From an uncultured Bacteroidia bacterium (GTDB lineage Bacteria; Bacteroidota; Bacteroidia; Bacteroidales; UBA932), in NCBI GenBank assembly GCA_902801885.1, contig CADCJX010000007.1, positions 62,001 to 126,000 of the forward strand: 64,000 bases of DNA, in the 5' to 3' direction. Numbering within the stretch: the stretch's first letter is position 1; the number at the start of each line of letters is the position of its first letter. The position numbers and the translations under genes are program-made. Below the pieces are notes generated by a model. It saw nothing but the letters and a program-made list of their open reading frames with translations, had not been told where the DNA came from and searched no databases. Of the stretch, positions 52,701 through 60,970 are shown in pieces.

Positions 52701-52912
52701 TCATCATAAAGAATGGAATGATGATTATGTTCTTCATTTCCAATCCTATGTCTAACTACTACAAGACCAGGATATTCTCGGACATCCTCTCAATGATAGA
52801 CAAGAATTCGGGACTTTTCAGCCTGAAGCAGACGGAAGGCAAGTTGAAAATAGTTACAAGGGGTGTTGATTCATTGTCCATAGCCTTGTCAAGGCTTCAA
52901 ATATTGCAATAA
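49721..52912 (+). CDS. mfd: Transcription-repair coupling factor Mfd
   Basis: A 1063-residue ATP-driven translocase that removes stalled RNA polymerase at lesions and recruits UvrA. N-terminal UvrB-like region (about 1-330: FVSAPGQYSIRGSIIDVFSF, FSFFGNEVEKIHVFD). RNA-polymerase-interacting domain (about 390-470: FNIGDYVVHIDHGVGVFGGLVRM, EVVKLMYKDGDVVFVSVHSLNKISRF). RecG-like helicase domains with LICGDVGFGKTEIAIRAAF (Walker A), LLVIDEEQKFGV (DEEQ box), LTLTATPIPRTLQFSL, LLCTTIIENGLDIPNANTIII and QLRGRVGRSNRKAFCYL. C-terminal TRCF domain. Length is slightly under the E. coli protein. Confidence 0.97.
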   Translation: MLISSKSREKLGHELAKRKEVYCKGLFLSARWFVLSEVASQGTHVVLLPDRESAEYCSADIYGLVEGDIVFYLPDSGKAIERSNYKSSVGVQRTSAIGKLISNSDNSQRLFIVTYPEALKEPIPSTSKITSSLLKVSVGQEISHEDVKQILSSQGFEKVDFVSAPGQYSIRGSIIDVFSFSFNNPYRFSFFGNEVEKIHVFDCNTQLSIEERTEVEIFPDLVSGDEGSVSSVASIFPAGTVIWADSSDMYRKEDFFKELDPFKRVFLDVPLEVDNDDVIKFNISPQPTFNKNFELLSVDIRQNIERGYKVYIFSEKNSQIERLRSILIENKGLVPEFVSGKNIHSGFIDHEDKVCCYSDHEIFDRFHRVSIRRTVEKSEQLTLNDLTAFNIGDYVVHIDHGVGVFGGLVRMKDDKGRMHEVVKLMYKDGDVVFVSVHSLNKISRFRSKDGEAPKINKLGSKSWQTLKTSAKSKIKDIAKDLIQLYAKRKASKGFAYSPDSYLQEELESSFMYEDTPDQESATKAVKMDMEDPSPMDRLICGDVGFGKTEIAIRAAFKAVTDGKQVAVLVPTTILALQHFTTFSSRLKDFPCTIDYVSRLRTTKEINSIKSRLKDGSLDIVIGTHKLLGKDFDFRDLGLLVIDEEQKFGVSAKEKLRQLKSSVDTLTLTATPIPRTLQFSLLGARDLSIINTPPPNRIPTQTEIILFNEDEIKSIINYELNRGGQLFFLHNKVEELQSIYEILHRLVPDMRICVAHGQMEPKELENRMLDFIRGDYDMLLCTTIIENGLDIPNANTIIINQAQNIGLSDLHQLRGRVGRSNRKAFCYLIVPPLVTITDDARRRLKAIEEFSDLGSGFNIAMQDLDIRGAGNLLGAEQSGFIMDMGYETYQKILAEAMEELGVETGITAGRKEDSFIKDCTIETDQLAMIPDSYIDITAEKIRIYKHLDSMSNDKDIDTARERLSDRFGEMPPEVENLFDVVKIRNLGGQLGFEKIIIKNGMMIMFFISNPMSNYYKTRIFSDILSMIDKNSGLFSLKQTEGKLKIVTRGVDSLSIALSRLQILQ

Positions 52913-52950
52913 AAACACTAAATTTGAAAGATCGTCCTTGATTGAAAAAT

Positions 52951-53676
52951 ATGTCAAATCTTTTAGTGGAAATAGGAAACACTGCCCTTAAGGCCGCCTG
53001 GTCCGACGGTCTGACGCTTGGCAAGACTTTCCGCTACCAGGGAGAAAAGATGTTTGATTTTATAGAATCCTTGGTGAACAAGGAGAAGCCTTCCGTCATG
53101 GTGGTTTCATCTTCTATCAAGATTGACAGGAAGGAAGAAGAGAGGATGATGGGGAACTGCGGCAAACTGTTTATCCTTGACCGCGACCACACAGGATTGC
53201 TTGAGGAATATGGTCTTCCGGCTTATCTGTCTCCCGACAGGGCGGCTTCGGTCATCGCTTCAAGACATCTTTTCAAAGGAAAGGGAAGCCTGATTTTCGA
53301 CTTTGGAACGACACTTTCCATTGACATGGTGGATGGAGAGGGACAGTATCTTGGAGGAAATATATCCCCGGGATGCAGGACAAGGTTCAAGGCCTTGAAC
53401 AGGTATTCCAGGTCCCTTCCTCTGGTCGACACTCCGTCAACGGTAATTGAAACAGGTAATTCATTGGTTTCTTCAATAGAAGCCGGAGTGGTTGGCGGCA
53501 TAATGTTTGAAATACAGGGTTACTTGTCGCGTTTTCCGGAAAAAGTTGCAGTTTTTACCGGCGGAGACGCGTTATATTTTGCAAAAAGAATGAAAAACTC
53601 CATCTTTGTAGTCTGCAATTTAGTGTTGATGGGGTTGGCCTTAATAGCCGAGAGTTATGCTGAAAGGAAAGTTTGA
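52951..53676 (+). CDS. coaX: Type III pantothenate kinase
   Basis: A 241-residue kinase for the first step of coenzyme A synthesis. I start at ATG 52951 (MSNLLVEIGNT); an in-frame TTG at 52942 is possible. A perfect -7 element TAAATTTG lies at 52919-52926. Seen: LLVEIGNTALKAAW (phosphate-binding region; most family members have Asp where this has Glu), LIFDFGTTLSIDMVDGEGQYLGGNISPG (catalytic Asp region) and IETGNSLVSSIEAGVVGGI. Overlaps the next gene by 20 bases. The Asp-to-Glu change is conservative and does not argue against function. Confidence 0.9.
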   Translation: MSNLLVEIGNTALKAAWSDGLTLGKTFRYQGEKMFDFIESLVNKEKPSVMVVSSSIKIDRKEEERMMGNCGKLFILDRDHTGLLEEYGLPAYLSPDRAASVIASRHLFKGKGSLIFDFGTTLSIDMVDGEGQYLGGNISPGCRTRFKALNRYSRSLPLVDTPSTVIETGNSLVSSIEAGVVGGIMFEIQGYLSRFPEKVAVFTGGDALYFAKRMKNSIFVVCNLVLMGLALIAESYAERKV

Positions 53677-54982
53677 CAAGATACTCCTGATTATTGCGGT
53701 AATGTTCTGTACACTCCCTATGGGTGCGCAGAATGATGCCTATAATACCTTTTCTCCATATTCAATGTATGGAATAGGAGACTTGTCCAAATTCGGAACG
53801 GCCTACAACAGAAGCATGGGAGGAGTCGGAATTGCCACCAGGGACAAGAGGAATCTCAACATCCTGAATCCTGCCGCAGTGACCGAGAGGGACATCCAGT
53901 CCTTCATGTTCGACTTCAGTATTTCACAGGGTAACCGCTACTATGCCCAGAACGACATTCACAGTTCGAACAACACCTTCAACATCAATAGTATAACCAT
54001 GTCCTTCCCGATATTCAAACCTATGGCAATGTACGTGGGAATAGCTCCCTACAGCGACATTGGCTACAAGGTTTCTGCCTGGGAGACGGACCAGAACATA
54101 ATTGCTCACACTGGATCCATTCTGAACACTGTCCAGGGCTATGGAGGACTTTACAACCTTTACTCTGGAGTCGGCTACAACCTGTTCAAAGGTTTTTCTG
54201 TTGGCGGAGAACTTGATTACATTTTCGGAAACCTCCATAAGGACAATTCCTTCCAGATGGCCTCTTCTTCCCACAGAAGCATCAGCAGCGGTTACACAAT
54301 GACCCTCAAGGCCATGACCGGGAAATTCGGAGTTCAGTACGCCTTTCCTGTCGCAAAGGATGTTTCCGCTGTTGTCGGAGCAACTTACAAGTTGCAGACA
54401 AACCTTCGCGGAACCGTGGACAGGTTCGAGATCCAGACTATCTCTTCCATCAACGACTCCACACCTTCTCCGAGGACATATTCAGACACCCTCGGTAATG
54501 GCAAGGTCAAGCTGGCAAGTGAGATCGGAGTCGGACTGGCTCTCAAGGGAGGAGATAAATGGACGGCAGAAGTTAACTACATACGTTCAGACTGGTCTTC
54601 CACCGGCATGGACAAGGTCATAGGTTTTGCCAATGTGGGTAATGCGGTTTTCAGTGCTACCACATCCCAGTCAATAAGGGCCGGTTTCTCTTATGTACCC
54701 AACAGGAATGACATCAGGTACTATCGGAGAAGGGTTACTTACAGGGCCGGAGCCTATTGGGACCAGGCTTATTGCAAGATAGACGGGAACGACTTGAATG
54801 CGGTAGGATTGACCTTTGGAGCAACCTTGCCGGTGTTCCGTCTGTACAACGGTTTAACTGTCGGCATGGATTTTGGACAGAGGGGTTCAAAAGCCAACGG
54901 GCTGGTACGGGAAAGATACGTAAGTTTCAACATAGGACTTAACATTCACGATATTTGGTTCATCAAGACCAGGTACGACTAA
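53657..54982 (+). CDS. Outer-membrane beta-barrel protein (FadL/OmpP1-like)
   Basis: A 441-residue exported barrel protein with a signal peptide ending MGAQ. It has an N-terminal region FSPYSMYGIGDLSKFGTAYNRSMGGVGIATRD and NLNILNPAAVTERD, as in FadL-type long-chain fatty-acid or hydrophobe channels of Bacteroidota, and repeated amphipathic strands. The C-terminus (VSFNIGLNIHDIWFIKTRYD) is barrel-like. It sits between coaX and a TPR protein in an order common in Bacteroidales. Transport substrate unknown. Confidence 0.8.
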   Translation: MLKGKFDKILLIIAVMFCTLPMGAQNDAYNTFSPYSMYGIGDLSKFGTAYNRSMGGVGIATRDKRNLNILNPAAVTERDIQSFMFDFSISQGNRYYAQNDIHSSNNTFNINSITMSFPIFKPMAMYVGIAPYSDIGYKVSAWETDQNIIAHTGSILNTVQGYGGLYNLYSGVGYNLFKGFSVGGELDYIFGNLHKDNSFQMASSSHRSISSGYTMTLKAMTGKFGVQYAFPVAKDVSAVVGATYKLQTNLRGTVDRFEIQTISSINDSTPSPRTYSDTLGNGKVKLASEIGVGLALKGGDKWTAEVNYIRSDWSSTGMDKVIGFANVGNAVFSATTSQSIRAGFSYVPNRNDIRYYRRRVTYRAGAYWDQAYCKIDGNDLNAVGLTFGATLPVFRLYNGLTVGMDFGQRGSKANGLVRERYVSFNIGLNIHDIWFIKTRYD

Positions 54983-55023
54983 TATAGGAACAAATAGAGA
55001 ATAAAAAGCAAATACAAACGACC

Positions 55024-56325
55024 ATGAAAAAGATTACATTAGTACTGCTGGCTATGGCAATGACGCTCGGAACGATAGTTTCAGCGCAGGATAAGTACGG
55101 TCCCAACGCAGAGGAATGCAAGAAGTATCTGTCTTATTATCAGGAGTACTACAAGCAGAAGAATTATGACGACGCCCTTCCCAACTGGAGGCAGGCCATG
55201 AAGATCTGCCCTCCTACCGCAAGCCAGAACATGCTGCTCAACGGCATGGTCCTTCTCGGCAGGGAGATCAACAAGACAAAGGACGCCGACACCAGAAAGG
55301 CCCTCATCGATTCTTTGCTGAATCTTAATGACATCAGGGCTGAGTACTATCCCAACTATGCGGTCGCCGCAATGAACACCAAGGGACAGTACATGACTCA
55401 GTTCTTCAAAGATCCGAAGCAGGTTTACGATGGTCTTTCAACAATCGTGGCTGCAAACCAGGAAAAGACAAAGCCCAGCCTTCTCCTTCTCCAACTCAAC
55501 TCCGCCATTGACCTCTTCAAGGCCGACAAACTTGGAGCAGAGGAAGTGATCAACACCTATCAGAATGCCATTGCCCTTATCGGAAAGGCGGAGCAGACTG
55601 AAGATGTGGTCAAGACCAAGGGAGACATCGAGGGACTGTTCATCACCAGCCAGGTCGCCAGCTGCGACAATCTGATCGCCCTGTTCACTCCTCGTTATGA
55701 GGCAGATCCTGACAACATCGACCTTGTCACCAACATCGTGAAGATGATGGGCAACACCGAGGGCTGCCAGAACAACGATCTGTTCCTCAAGGCTGTCACC
55801 AAGATGCACGCCAACGAGCCTTCAGCAGCATCCGCTTATTACCTCTATAAGCTGCATGCCGCCCAGGACGATAACACCACCGCAGTGAAGTACCTCGAAG
55901 AGGCTATCGCTTTCGGCGATCTCGACACCGCAACCAAGGCCAACTACAACCTTGAACTTGCAGCATTCGGTCTCAAGACCGGCATGAACGCCAAGGCTTT
56001 CGAAGCTGCCAGGAAGGCTGCCGAGCTTGATCCCGCAAACCAGGGTAAGGCTTACTACCTGATCGGAACCATCTGGGGATCCACCAGGTGCGGAGGCAAC
56101 GAGGTTGAGAGAAGGGCCAACTACTGGGTGGCCGTCGACTACCTCCAGAAGGCAAAGGCTGCAGACGAGTCCCTTACTGCTGATTGCAACAGGCTTATCG
56201 GTTCCTACAGTGTTTACTATCCTCAGAAGGCAGAGGCCTTCATGTATGACATCGTGGACGGACAGTCCTACAGCGTCAACTGCGGAGGAATGCATGCAAC
56301 TACAACCGTAAGGACTCAGAAGTAA
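55024..56325 (+). CDS. Exported tetratricopeptide-repeat protein
   Basis: A 433-residue protein with a signal peptide (LAMAMTLGTIVSAQ). TPR-type helices run throughout: AEECKKYLSYYQEYYKQKNYDDALPNWRQAMKICPP at the start, VAAMNTKGQYMTQFFKDPKQ, AASAYYLYKLHAAQDDNTTAVKYLEEAIAFGD, MNAKAFEAARKAAELDPANQGKAYYLIGTIWG. It resembles periplasmic scaffold proteins encoded beside lptC in Bacteroidales. A role in envelope biogenesis is inferred from neighbours only. Confidence 0.8.
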   Translation: MKKITLVLLAMAMTLGTIVSAQDKYGPNAEECKKYLSYYQEYYKQKNYDDALPNWRQAMKICPPTASQNMLLNGMVLLGREINKTKDADTRKALIDSLLNLNDIRAEYYPNYAVAAMNTKGQYMTQFFKDPKQVYDGLSTIVAANQEKTKPSLLLLQLNSAIDLFKADKLGAEEVINTYQNAIALIGKAEQTEDVVKTKGDIEGLFITSQVASCDNLIALFTPRYEADPDNIDLVTNIVKMMGNTEGCQNNDLFLKAVTKMHANEPSAASAYYLYKLHAAQDDNTTAVKYLEEAIAFGDLDTATKANYNLELAAFGLKTGMNAKAFEAARKAAELDPANQGKAYYLIGTIWGSTRCGGNEVERRANYWVAVDYLQKAKAADESLTADCNRLIGSYSVYYPQKAEAFMYDIVDGQSYSVNCGGMHATTTVRTQK

Positions 56326-56330
56326 GACTC

Positions 56331-56963
56331 TTGAAGCTCCTTTCACATACTCTTACGATGATTGCAACCGCATCAGCGGTTGCTTTCGTCGTATATTCAT
56401 GCAGCGGGAAACTCTCCGAGGCTGCGCAGCTTGACCTTTCGGAGACCCCGGTTCAGACCGTCGACAACCTATTCATGGTCCAAACTCGGAACGGCGGACT
56501 GAAGATGCGTGTGGAAGCCGATGTGATGGAGCGATACGACAACGACACTTGTTCCTACGAACTCTTTCCCCAAGGTCTGCATGTCTTTGCTTATTCAGAG
56601 GAAGACCTTCTCGAAACCGTCCTCCATTCCAACAACGCAAAGCACTTCAAGAGTAAGAAAAGGGACAATGAATACTGGTCAGCATTCGGAAATGTCGTCG
56701 TCCAGAACATTATGAAGCAGCAGACCCTGGAGACAGACACGCTTTACTGGGACCAGACCCAGAAAGAGATCTACACGGACTGTTACGTAAGGATGTTCAC
56801 AAACGATGATTTCATGCAGGGATACGGGATGCGTTCTGACGAAATGGCCCGTAATGCCATACTCTTCAGGCCGTTCAACAGCTATGTCTATGTGATCCAG
56901 GACTCGACAAGGGTAGTGATTGATTCCGTCAACTTTATTGGCCCTTTGCTCAAAAAAAGATGA
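56331..56963 (+). CDS. lptC: LPS export periplasmic protein LptC, lipoprotein-type
   Basis: A 210-residue protein of the LptC family, which passes lipopolysaccharide from the LptBFG transporter to LptA. The start is a TTG (56331), 5 bases after the previous stop; it gives a full signal (MKLLSHTLTMIATASAVAFVVYSC, Cys 24). The first ATG (56358) would leave no positive charge before the hydrophobic segment. Core features: GGLKMRVEADVMERYDND, YELFPQGLHVFAY, HFKSKKRDNEYWSAFGNVVVQNI, LETDTLYWDQTQKEIYTD. The E. coli protein has a membrane anchor instead of a lipid; the lipobox form is usual here. Confidence 0.88.
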   Translation: MKLLSHTLTMIATASAVAFVVYSCSGKLSEAAQLDLSETPVQTVDNLFMVQTRNGGLKMRVEADVMERYDNDTCSYELFPQGLHVFAYSEEDLLETVLHSNNAKHFKSKKRDNEYWSAFGNVVVQNIMKQQTLETDTLYWDQTQKEIYTDCYVRMFTNDDFMQGYGMRSDEMARNAILFRPFNSYVYVIQDSTRVVIDSVNFIGPLLKKR

Positions 56964-57036
56964 TTAATTAAATAAAAATCACTATCTTCGCACCCCAATA
57001 TCTATTTTAGAGAATTATAGAATAAAACAATACAAA

Positions 57037-59136
57037 ATGGCGATTCTTCAAAAAACTCGCGAAAAGGCTGGTCTTGCGGTGTCTATCATCATCGCTCTGG
57101 CCCTTCTGTCTTTCATCGTAGACCCCGGAACCCTCGAGTCTGCGTTCCAGATGATGTCTTCCAAGAACAATGTCGGTGAGATCAACGGAAAAGCCGTTTC
57201 CTACATGGATTTCCAGCAGGATATCGACAATTTCACCACTGTCAACGAGATAGTGACCGGATCTTCCGCACAGAACGAGCAGCAGCAGGAGCAGATCCGC
57301 AATGCTGCCTGGCAGAGCCTTGTGGACAAGTATCTGTTCACCAAGAAAGCCAACGAGGCTGGCATCAAGGTTGGTGAAGATGAAATGAAGGAACTTCTGG
57401 CCGGTGACATGGTTTCTCCTATCATTGCCCAGAATCCTGCATTCATGGATGAGAATGGCAACTTCTCCAAGACAGCGCTCCAGAATTTCATTTCAAGTAT
57501 TCCCCAGGATGCATCCGGCAGGCTCAAAGCTTACTGGGATTACATCCAGACCTCAGTTGGAACCCAGCAGTACTATGCGAAATACGGTTCCCTCTTCAAC
57601 CAGAGCAACATCCAGAATCCTCTGATGCTCAAGAGGGCGATTGCAGAGAACAACAACACGACCAACGTCGATTTCGTGATGGTTCCCCTCGGGTTCGCAC
57701 AGGACACCACCATCAAGGTCCAGACCGCAGACATCAAGAAGTACTACGACAGCCACAAGGAAATGTTCAAGCAGAGTGCTTCCCGTGACATTGAATATGT
57801 AGTCTTCGAGGTCAAGCCTTCACAGGCGGACATCAACGCAACGAGCGAGTCTATGGACAAGCTTTACGAAGAGTTCAGCACCACGGATGGTATGAAGTCA
57901 TTCCTTGCCAAGAACTCTGAGATGTCCTTCGACGAGCGCTGGTACAAGGACGGTGAACTCAATGTCATCAACTCCGACCTGAACGCTTTCGTCTTCGGCA
58001 ACGCGACCGGAACTTCTCCGATCATCGCCGACAACAACACCAACGTCTTCTATGCCGGAAGGATCATGGACACTGCCCAGATTCCTGATTCTGTCTATGT
58101 AAGGCACATCCTTCTCCGTGGAACCGATGCCACTGCCAAGGCAGACAGCCTTCTTGGCGTCCTTGCAAAGGGAGAGAATTTCTCCAACCTTGCAGCATCC
58201 TTCTCTGACGACACACAGTCAGCAGCTGACGGTGAGCTCGGAAGCATCGGCTGGATGACCCAGAATTACATGATCCCTGGATTCGAGTCTGTCCTGACCG
58301 CCCAGGTCGGCAAGCCTTATTCCATCAAGACCCAGTACGGCACCCATGTCGTAGAGGTTACCAAGAAGACCGCTCCTATCACAAAGAAGCAGGTTGCTGT
58401 CCTCCAAAAGACCGCCCTTGCCAGCGGCGAGACCTTCAATGATTATTATTCCCAGGCCAGCAAGTTCGCCAAGATCGCTGCAGGCAACTATCAGAACTAT
58501 CTTGCAGCCGTTGACTCCTGCGGTGTCTATTCACACCCCATGAACGGTGTCCTCGAGAGCACTGCAAGCTATGGCGCCATCGACCAGGCCAAGGAAGTCA
58601 CCAGGTGGGTCTTCGACAACAAGGTTGGAAAGGTTTCTCCTATCATCACCGTCAACAACAACTATTTCTTCGTGACTACTGTAAAGGGTATCCACAAGGA
58701 AGGAATCGCTACGCTCGATGAGGTCAAGGACATGATCAACCAGCAGCTTTACAACGAGCAGCTGAGTGTCAAGGCCGCAGAGAGGGTTGCAGAAAGGATC
58801 AAGGGCCTCAATGACCTCCAGACCATTGCAGACACCCTTCATACCGTTGTCAGCTCAGGTGTCGATGTGAGGTTCGCCTCACTTGCAGGCCAGGGTCTCG
58901 ACCCTATGTTCATCGGTGCCGCTTCTGTGGCTCCCGAAGGCAAGATCTGCGGACCTGTTGCAGGCGCCATCGGAACCTATGTATTCAAGGTCAACTCCCG
59001 CGAGATGGAGTCCTTCTTCACCGAGGATGATGCCAAGAATGCAGCTACCCAGATGAACAGCTACAACTCCCAGATGATCCTTCCTGTGATGATGCAGGAA
59101 GCAGACGTCAAGGACCACAGGGCACGCTTCTTCTAG
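57037..59136 (+). CDS. ppiD: PpiD-like peptidyl-prolyl isomerase (SurA N-domain, parvulin)
   Basis: A 699-residue inner-membrane-anchored chaperone for exported proteins. One membrane segment (AGLAVSIIIALALLSFIV, about 11-28), a SurA_N-like helical domain (NNVGEINGKAVSYMDFQQDI onward, to about 220), a parvulin domain near 345-455 (VYVRHILLRGTDATAKADSLL, GENFSNLAASFSDDTQSAADGELGSIGWM, FESVLTAQVGKPYSIKTQYGTHVVEV) and a long C-terminal helical region. Close Bacteroidales relatives often have a hemolysin/CBS-domain gene between lptC and this gene; here only a 73-base gap is present. Confidence 0.92.
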   Translation: MAILQKTREKAGLAVSIIIALALLSFIVDPGTLESAFQMMSSKNNVGEINGKAVSYMDFQQDIDNFTTVNEIVTGSSAQNEQQQEQIRNAAWQSLVDKYLFTKKANEAGIKVGEDEMKELLAGDMVSPIIAQNPAFMDENGNFSKTALQNFISSIPQDASGRLKAYWDYIQTSVGTQQYYAKYGSLFNQSNIQNPLMLKRAIAENNNTTNVDFVMVPLGFAQDTTIKVQTADIKKYYDSHKEMFKQSASRDIEYVVFEVKPSQADINATSESMDKLYEEFSTTDGMKSFLAKNSEMSFDERWYKDGELNVINSDLNAFVFGNATGTSPIIADNNTNVFYAGRIMDTAQIPDSVYVRHILLRGTDATAKADSLLGVLAKGENFSNLAASFSDDTQSAADGELGSIGWMTQNYMIPGFESVLTAQVGKPYSIKTQYGTHVVEVTKKTAPITKKQVAVLQKTALASGETFNDYYSQASKFAKIAAGNYQNYLAAVDSCGVYSHPMNGVLESTASYGAIDQAKEVTRWVFDNKVGKVSPIITVNNNYFFVTTVKGIHKEGIATLDEVKDMINQQLYNEQLSVKAAERVAERIKGLNDLQTIADTLHTVVSSGVDVRFASLAGQGLDPMFIGAASVAPEGKICGPVAGAIGTYVFKVNSREMESFFTEDDAKNAATQMNSYNSQMILPVMMQEADVKDHRARFF

Positions 59137-59161
59137 CAGAAACCCTAGCAAAGAATATATT

Positions 59162-59193
59162 AAAAGGCTGACCCTTGAAAAGGCCAGCCTTTT
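59162..59193. terminator. Bidirectional rho-independent terminator between ppiD and the lipoprotein gene
   Basis: AAAAGGCTG (59162-59170) pairs with CAGCCTTTT (59185-59193). The A-run and T-run at the two edges let it serve both convergent genes. Confidence 0.82.
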
Positions 59194-59213
59194 ATTGTTG
59201 AAGAAAAAAAAAA

Positions 59214-59747
59214 CTATTCTTCTCCGGAGAGGATCTTGACAACGGCTTCAAGTTTCTGACGCAGCTTGGCGGTGTCGATGTTCTGTGTGAGTCCTTCGAT
59301 GGACTTGCGGAGCCTTGCGGTGTCGATGCTTTCGACGATGCCTTCAATTCCGGTCTTGATTCCTTCTACTGATTTGCGAAGCGAGGCAGTGTCGATCTGG
59401 TCTATCATGTCGTTGATGGTCTTGGGAAGCTGCTCAAGCACATCGCCAAGTTCTTCGGAAACACCGGAAATCTCGCTTCCAAGAGCCATGGAACCGTACT
59501 TTCCCATCGCCTGCATGGTGCGGACTTTTTCGGCCGTGGTGTAGGAATCGTAGTTCTCCTTCATTTCAGCCACAAGGGCGTCATATTCTTCACGGGACTT
59601 CTTCCAGTCCTCCTCCGAGTAGTTCTTGTACTCCTTCTCCGTCTTTTCGACAAATTTGTCGAGCCGGTCGGGAAGGCTTACAGTCGTTGCGCAGCCCACT
59701 GTGATGACCAGGGCTGCGAAAGCTGCAGCTATTGTAGTCCTTTTCAT
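59214..59747 (-). CDS. Small lipoprotein with C-terminal IDTAxLRKSxEG repeats
   Basis: A 177-residue lipoprotein (LVITVGCATT, Cys 19). The N-terminal part is a charged helical domain (LDKFVEKTEKEYKNYSEEDWKKSREEYDALVAEMKENYDSYT) of a type common in Bacteroidales lipoproteins. The C-terminal part carries three imperfect repeats, IDTASLRKSVEG, IDTARLRKSIEG and IDTAKLRQKLEA, spaced 23 and 16 residues apart, probably amphipathic helices. I do not recognise a function. It lies 11 bases downstream of ychF and may be read from the ychF promoter. Confidence 0.75.
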   Translation of the reverse strand: MKRTTIAAAFAALVITVGCATTVSLPDRLDKFVEKTEKEYKNYSEEDWKKSREEYDALVAEMKENYDSYTTAEKVRTMQAMGKYGSMALGSEISGVSEELGDVLEQLPKTINDMIDQIDTASLRKSVEGIKTGIEGIVESIDTARLRKSIEGLTQNIDTAKLRQKLEAVVKILSGEE

Positions 59748-59758
59748 ATCTCAGGTGT

Positions 59759-60862
59759 TTACACGTTAAACAGGAAATGCATTATGTCTCCGTCCTGGAC
59801 TACATATTCCTTTCCCTCCGTAGCAAGCTTTCCTGCGGCCCTGGCGGCACTTTCGCTGCCAAGGGCTACATAGTCCTCATACTTGATGACTTCGGCCCTT
59901 ATAAAGCCTTTTTCGAAGTCTGTGTGGATGACTCCGGCCGCCTTCGGCGCCTTGTCTCCCTTGTGGATGGTCCAGGCCCGGCATTCGTCGGCACCAGCAG
60001 TGAAGAAGGTTTGAAGGCCGAGAAGATGGTAGGCACCTTGTATCAGCCTTACGACTCCAGACTCCTGAAGACCCATTTCTTCCAGGAACATCTGGCGGTC
60101 CTCGTAGCTGTCCATCTCGGCGATCTCAGATTCTGTCTTTGCGGAAATGACAAGGATTTCAGCATCTTCGTCCTTTACAGCCTCTCGGACAGCTTCGACA
60201 TATTCATTTCCGGTGGCAGCAGAAGCATCGTCTACATTGCAGACGTACATTACCGGCTTGTTGGTCAGCAGGTAGAGATCTTTTGCCATGGCAGCTTCTT
60301 CTTCGTTGGCAGGTTCGACCGTCCTGCAGGACTTGCCCTGCTCGAGGGCTTCCTTGTAACGCTGGAGAAGGTCGACGAGCTTACGGGCGTTCTTGTCTCC
60401 TCCTGTGGTGGCCTGCTTCATGGATTTGGCGAGGCGGGATTCGACGGTCTCGAGATCCTTGATCTGGAGTTCCATGTCCACGACTTCCTTGTCCCTGACG
60501 GGATCCACGCTGCCGTCCACATGGACAACGTTGCCGTCATCGAAGCAGCGAAGGACATGGAGGATGGCATCCGTTTCACGAATATTTGCAAGAAATTGGT
60601 TTCCAAGGCCTTCTCCCTTGCTTGCTCCCTTGACAAGTCCAGCAATGTCAACTATGTCGACCGTGGCAGGAACTACGCTCTTGGGCTTGCACATGTCGGC
60701 AAGGACCTCCAACCTCTTGTCCGGTACATTGGTGGATCCCAGGTTGGGTTCTATCGTACAGAAGGGGAAATTGGCGCTTTGGGCTTTTCCGGAACTGACG
60801 CAGTTGAACAAGGTTGACTTTCCGACATTGGGAAGTCCGACTATTCCGCATTTCAAAGACAT
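59759..60862 (-). CDS. ychF: Obg-like ATPase YchF
   Basis: A 367-residue P-loop ATPase of the Obg family that associates with ribosomes and takes part in the stress response. Seen: KCGIVGLPNVGKSTLFNCVSSG (G1), TVDIVDIAGLVKGASKGEGLGNQFLANIRE (G3), PVMYVCNVDD (NxxE-type replacement of NKxD, the basis of ATP preference), and the C-terminal TGS domain ending KEYVVQDGDIMHFLFNV. A long reading frame on the opposite strand (59777-60817) is an antisense shadow. Confidence 0.96.
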   Translation of the reverse strand: MSLKCGIVGLPNVGKSTLFNCVSSGKAQSANFPFCTIEPNLGSTNVPDKRLEVLADMCKPKSVVPATVDIVDIAGLVKGASKGEGLGNQFLANIRETDAILHVLRCFDDGNVVHVDGSVDPVRDKEVVDMELQIKDLETVESRLAKSMKQATTGGDKNARKLVDLLQRYKEALEQGKSCRTVEPANEEEAAMAKDLYLLTNKPVMYVCNVDDASAATGNEYVEAVREAVKDEDAEILVISAKTESEIAEMDSYEDRQMFLEEMGLQESGVVRLIQGAYHLLGLQTFFTAGADECRAWTIHKGDKAPKAAGVIHTDFEKGFIRAEVIKYEDYVALGSESAARAAGKLATEGKEYVVQDGDIMHFLFNV

Positions 60863-60902
60863 ATCTTATTGATTTTTAAGTCCAGTTAACAATTGTTGGA
60901 CA

Positions 60903-60910
60903 CAAAGATA
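60903..60910 (-). promoter_or_regulatory. -7 promoter element of ychF
   Basis: TATCTTTG on the minus strand, a perfect TAnnTTTG, 40 bases before the ychF ATG. No good -33 TTTG is seen. Confidence 0.45.
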
Positions 60911-60970
60911 CGAATCTAAAGAAAATGTTTTTCCGTTTATTATCCTTTTTTCTGTTTTAAAGTTCCATCT

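Noticed and set aside
59777..60817. 346-codon reading frame on the plus strand
   Set aside because: It is the antisense of ychF, a certain gene; composition and lack of motifs mark it as a shadow.
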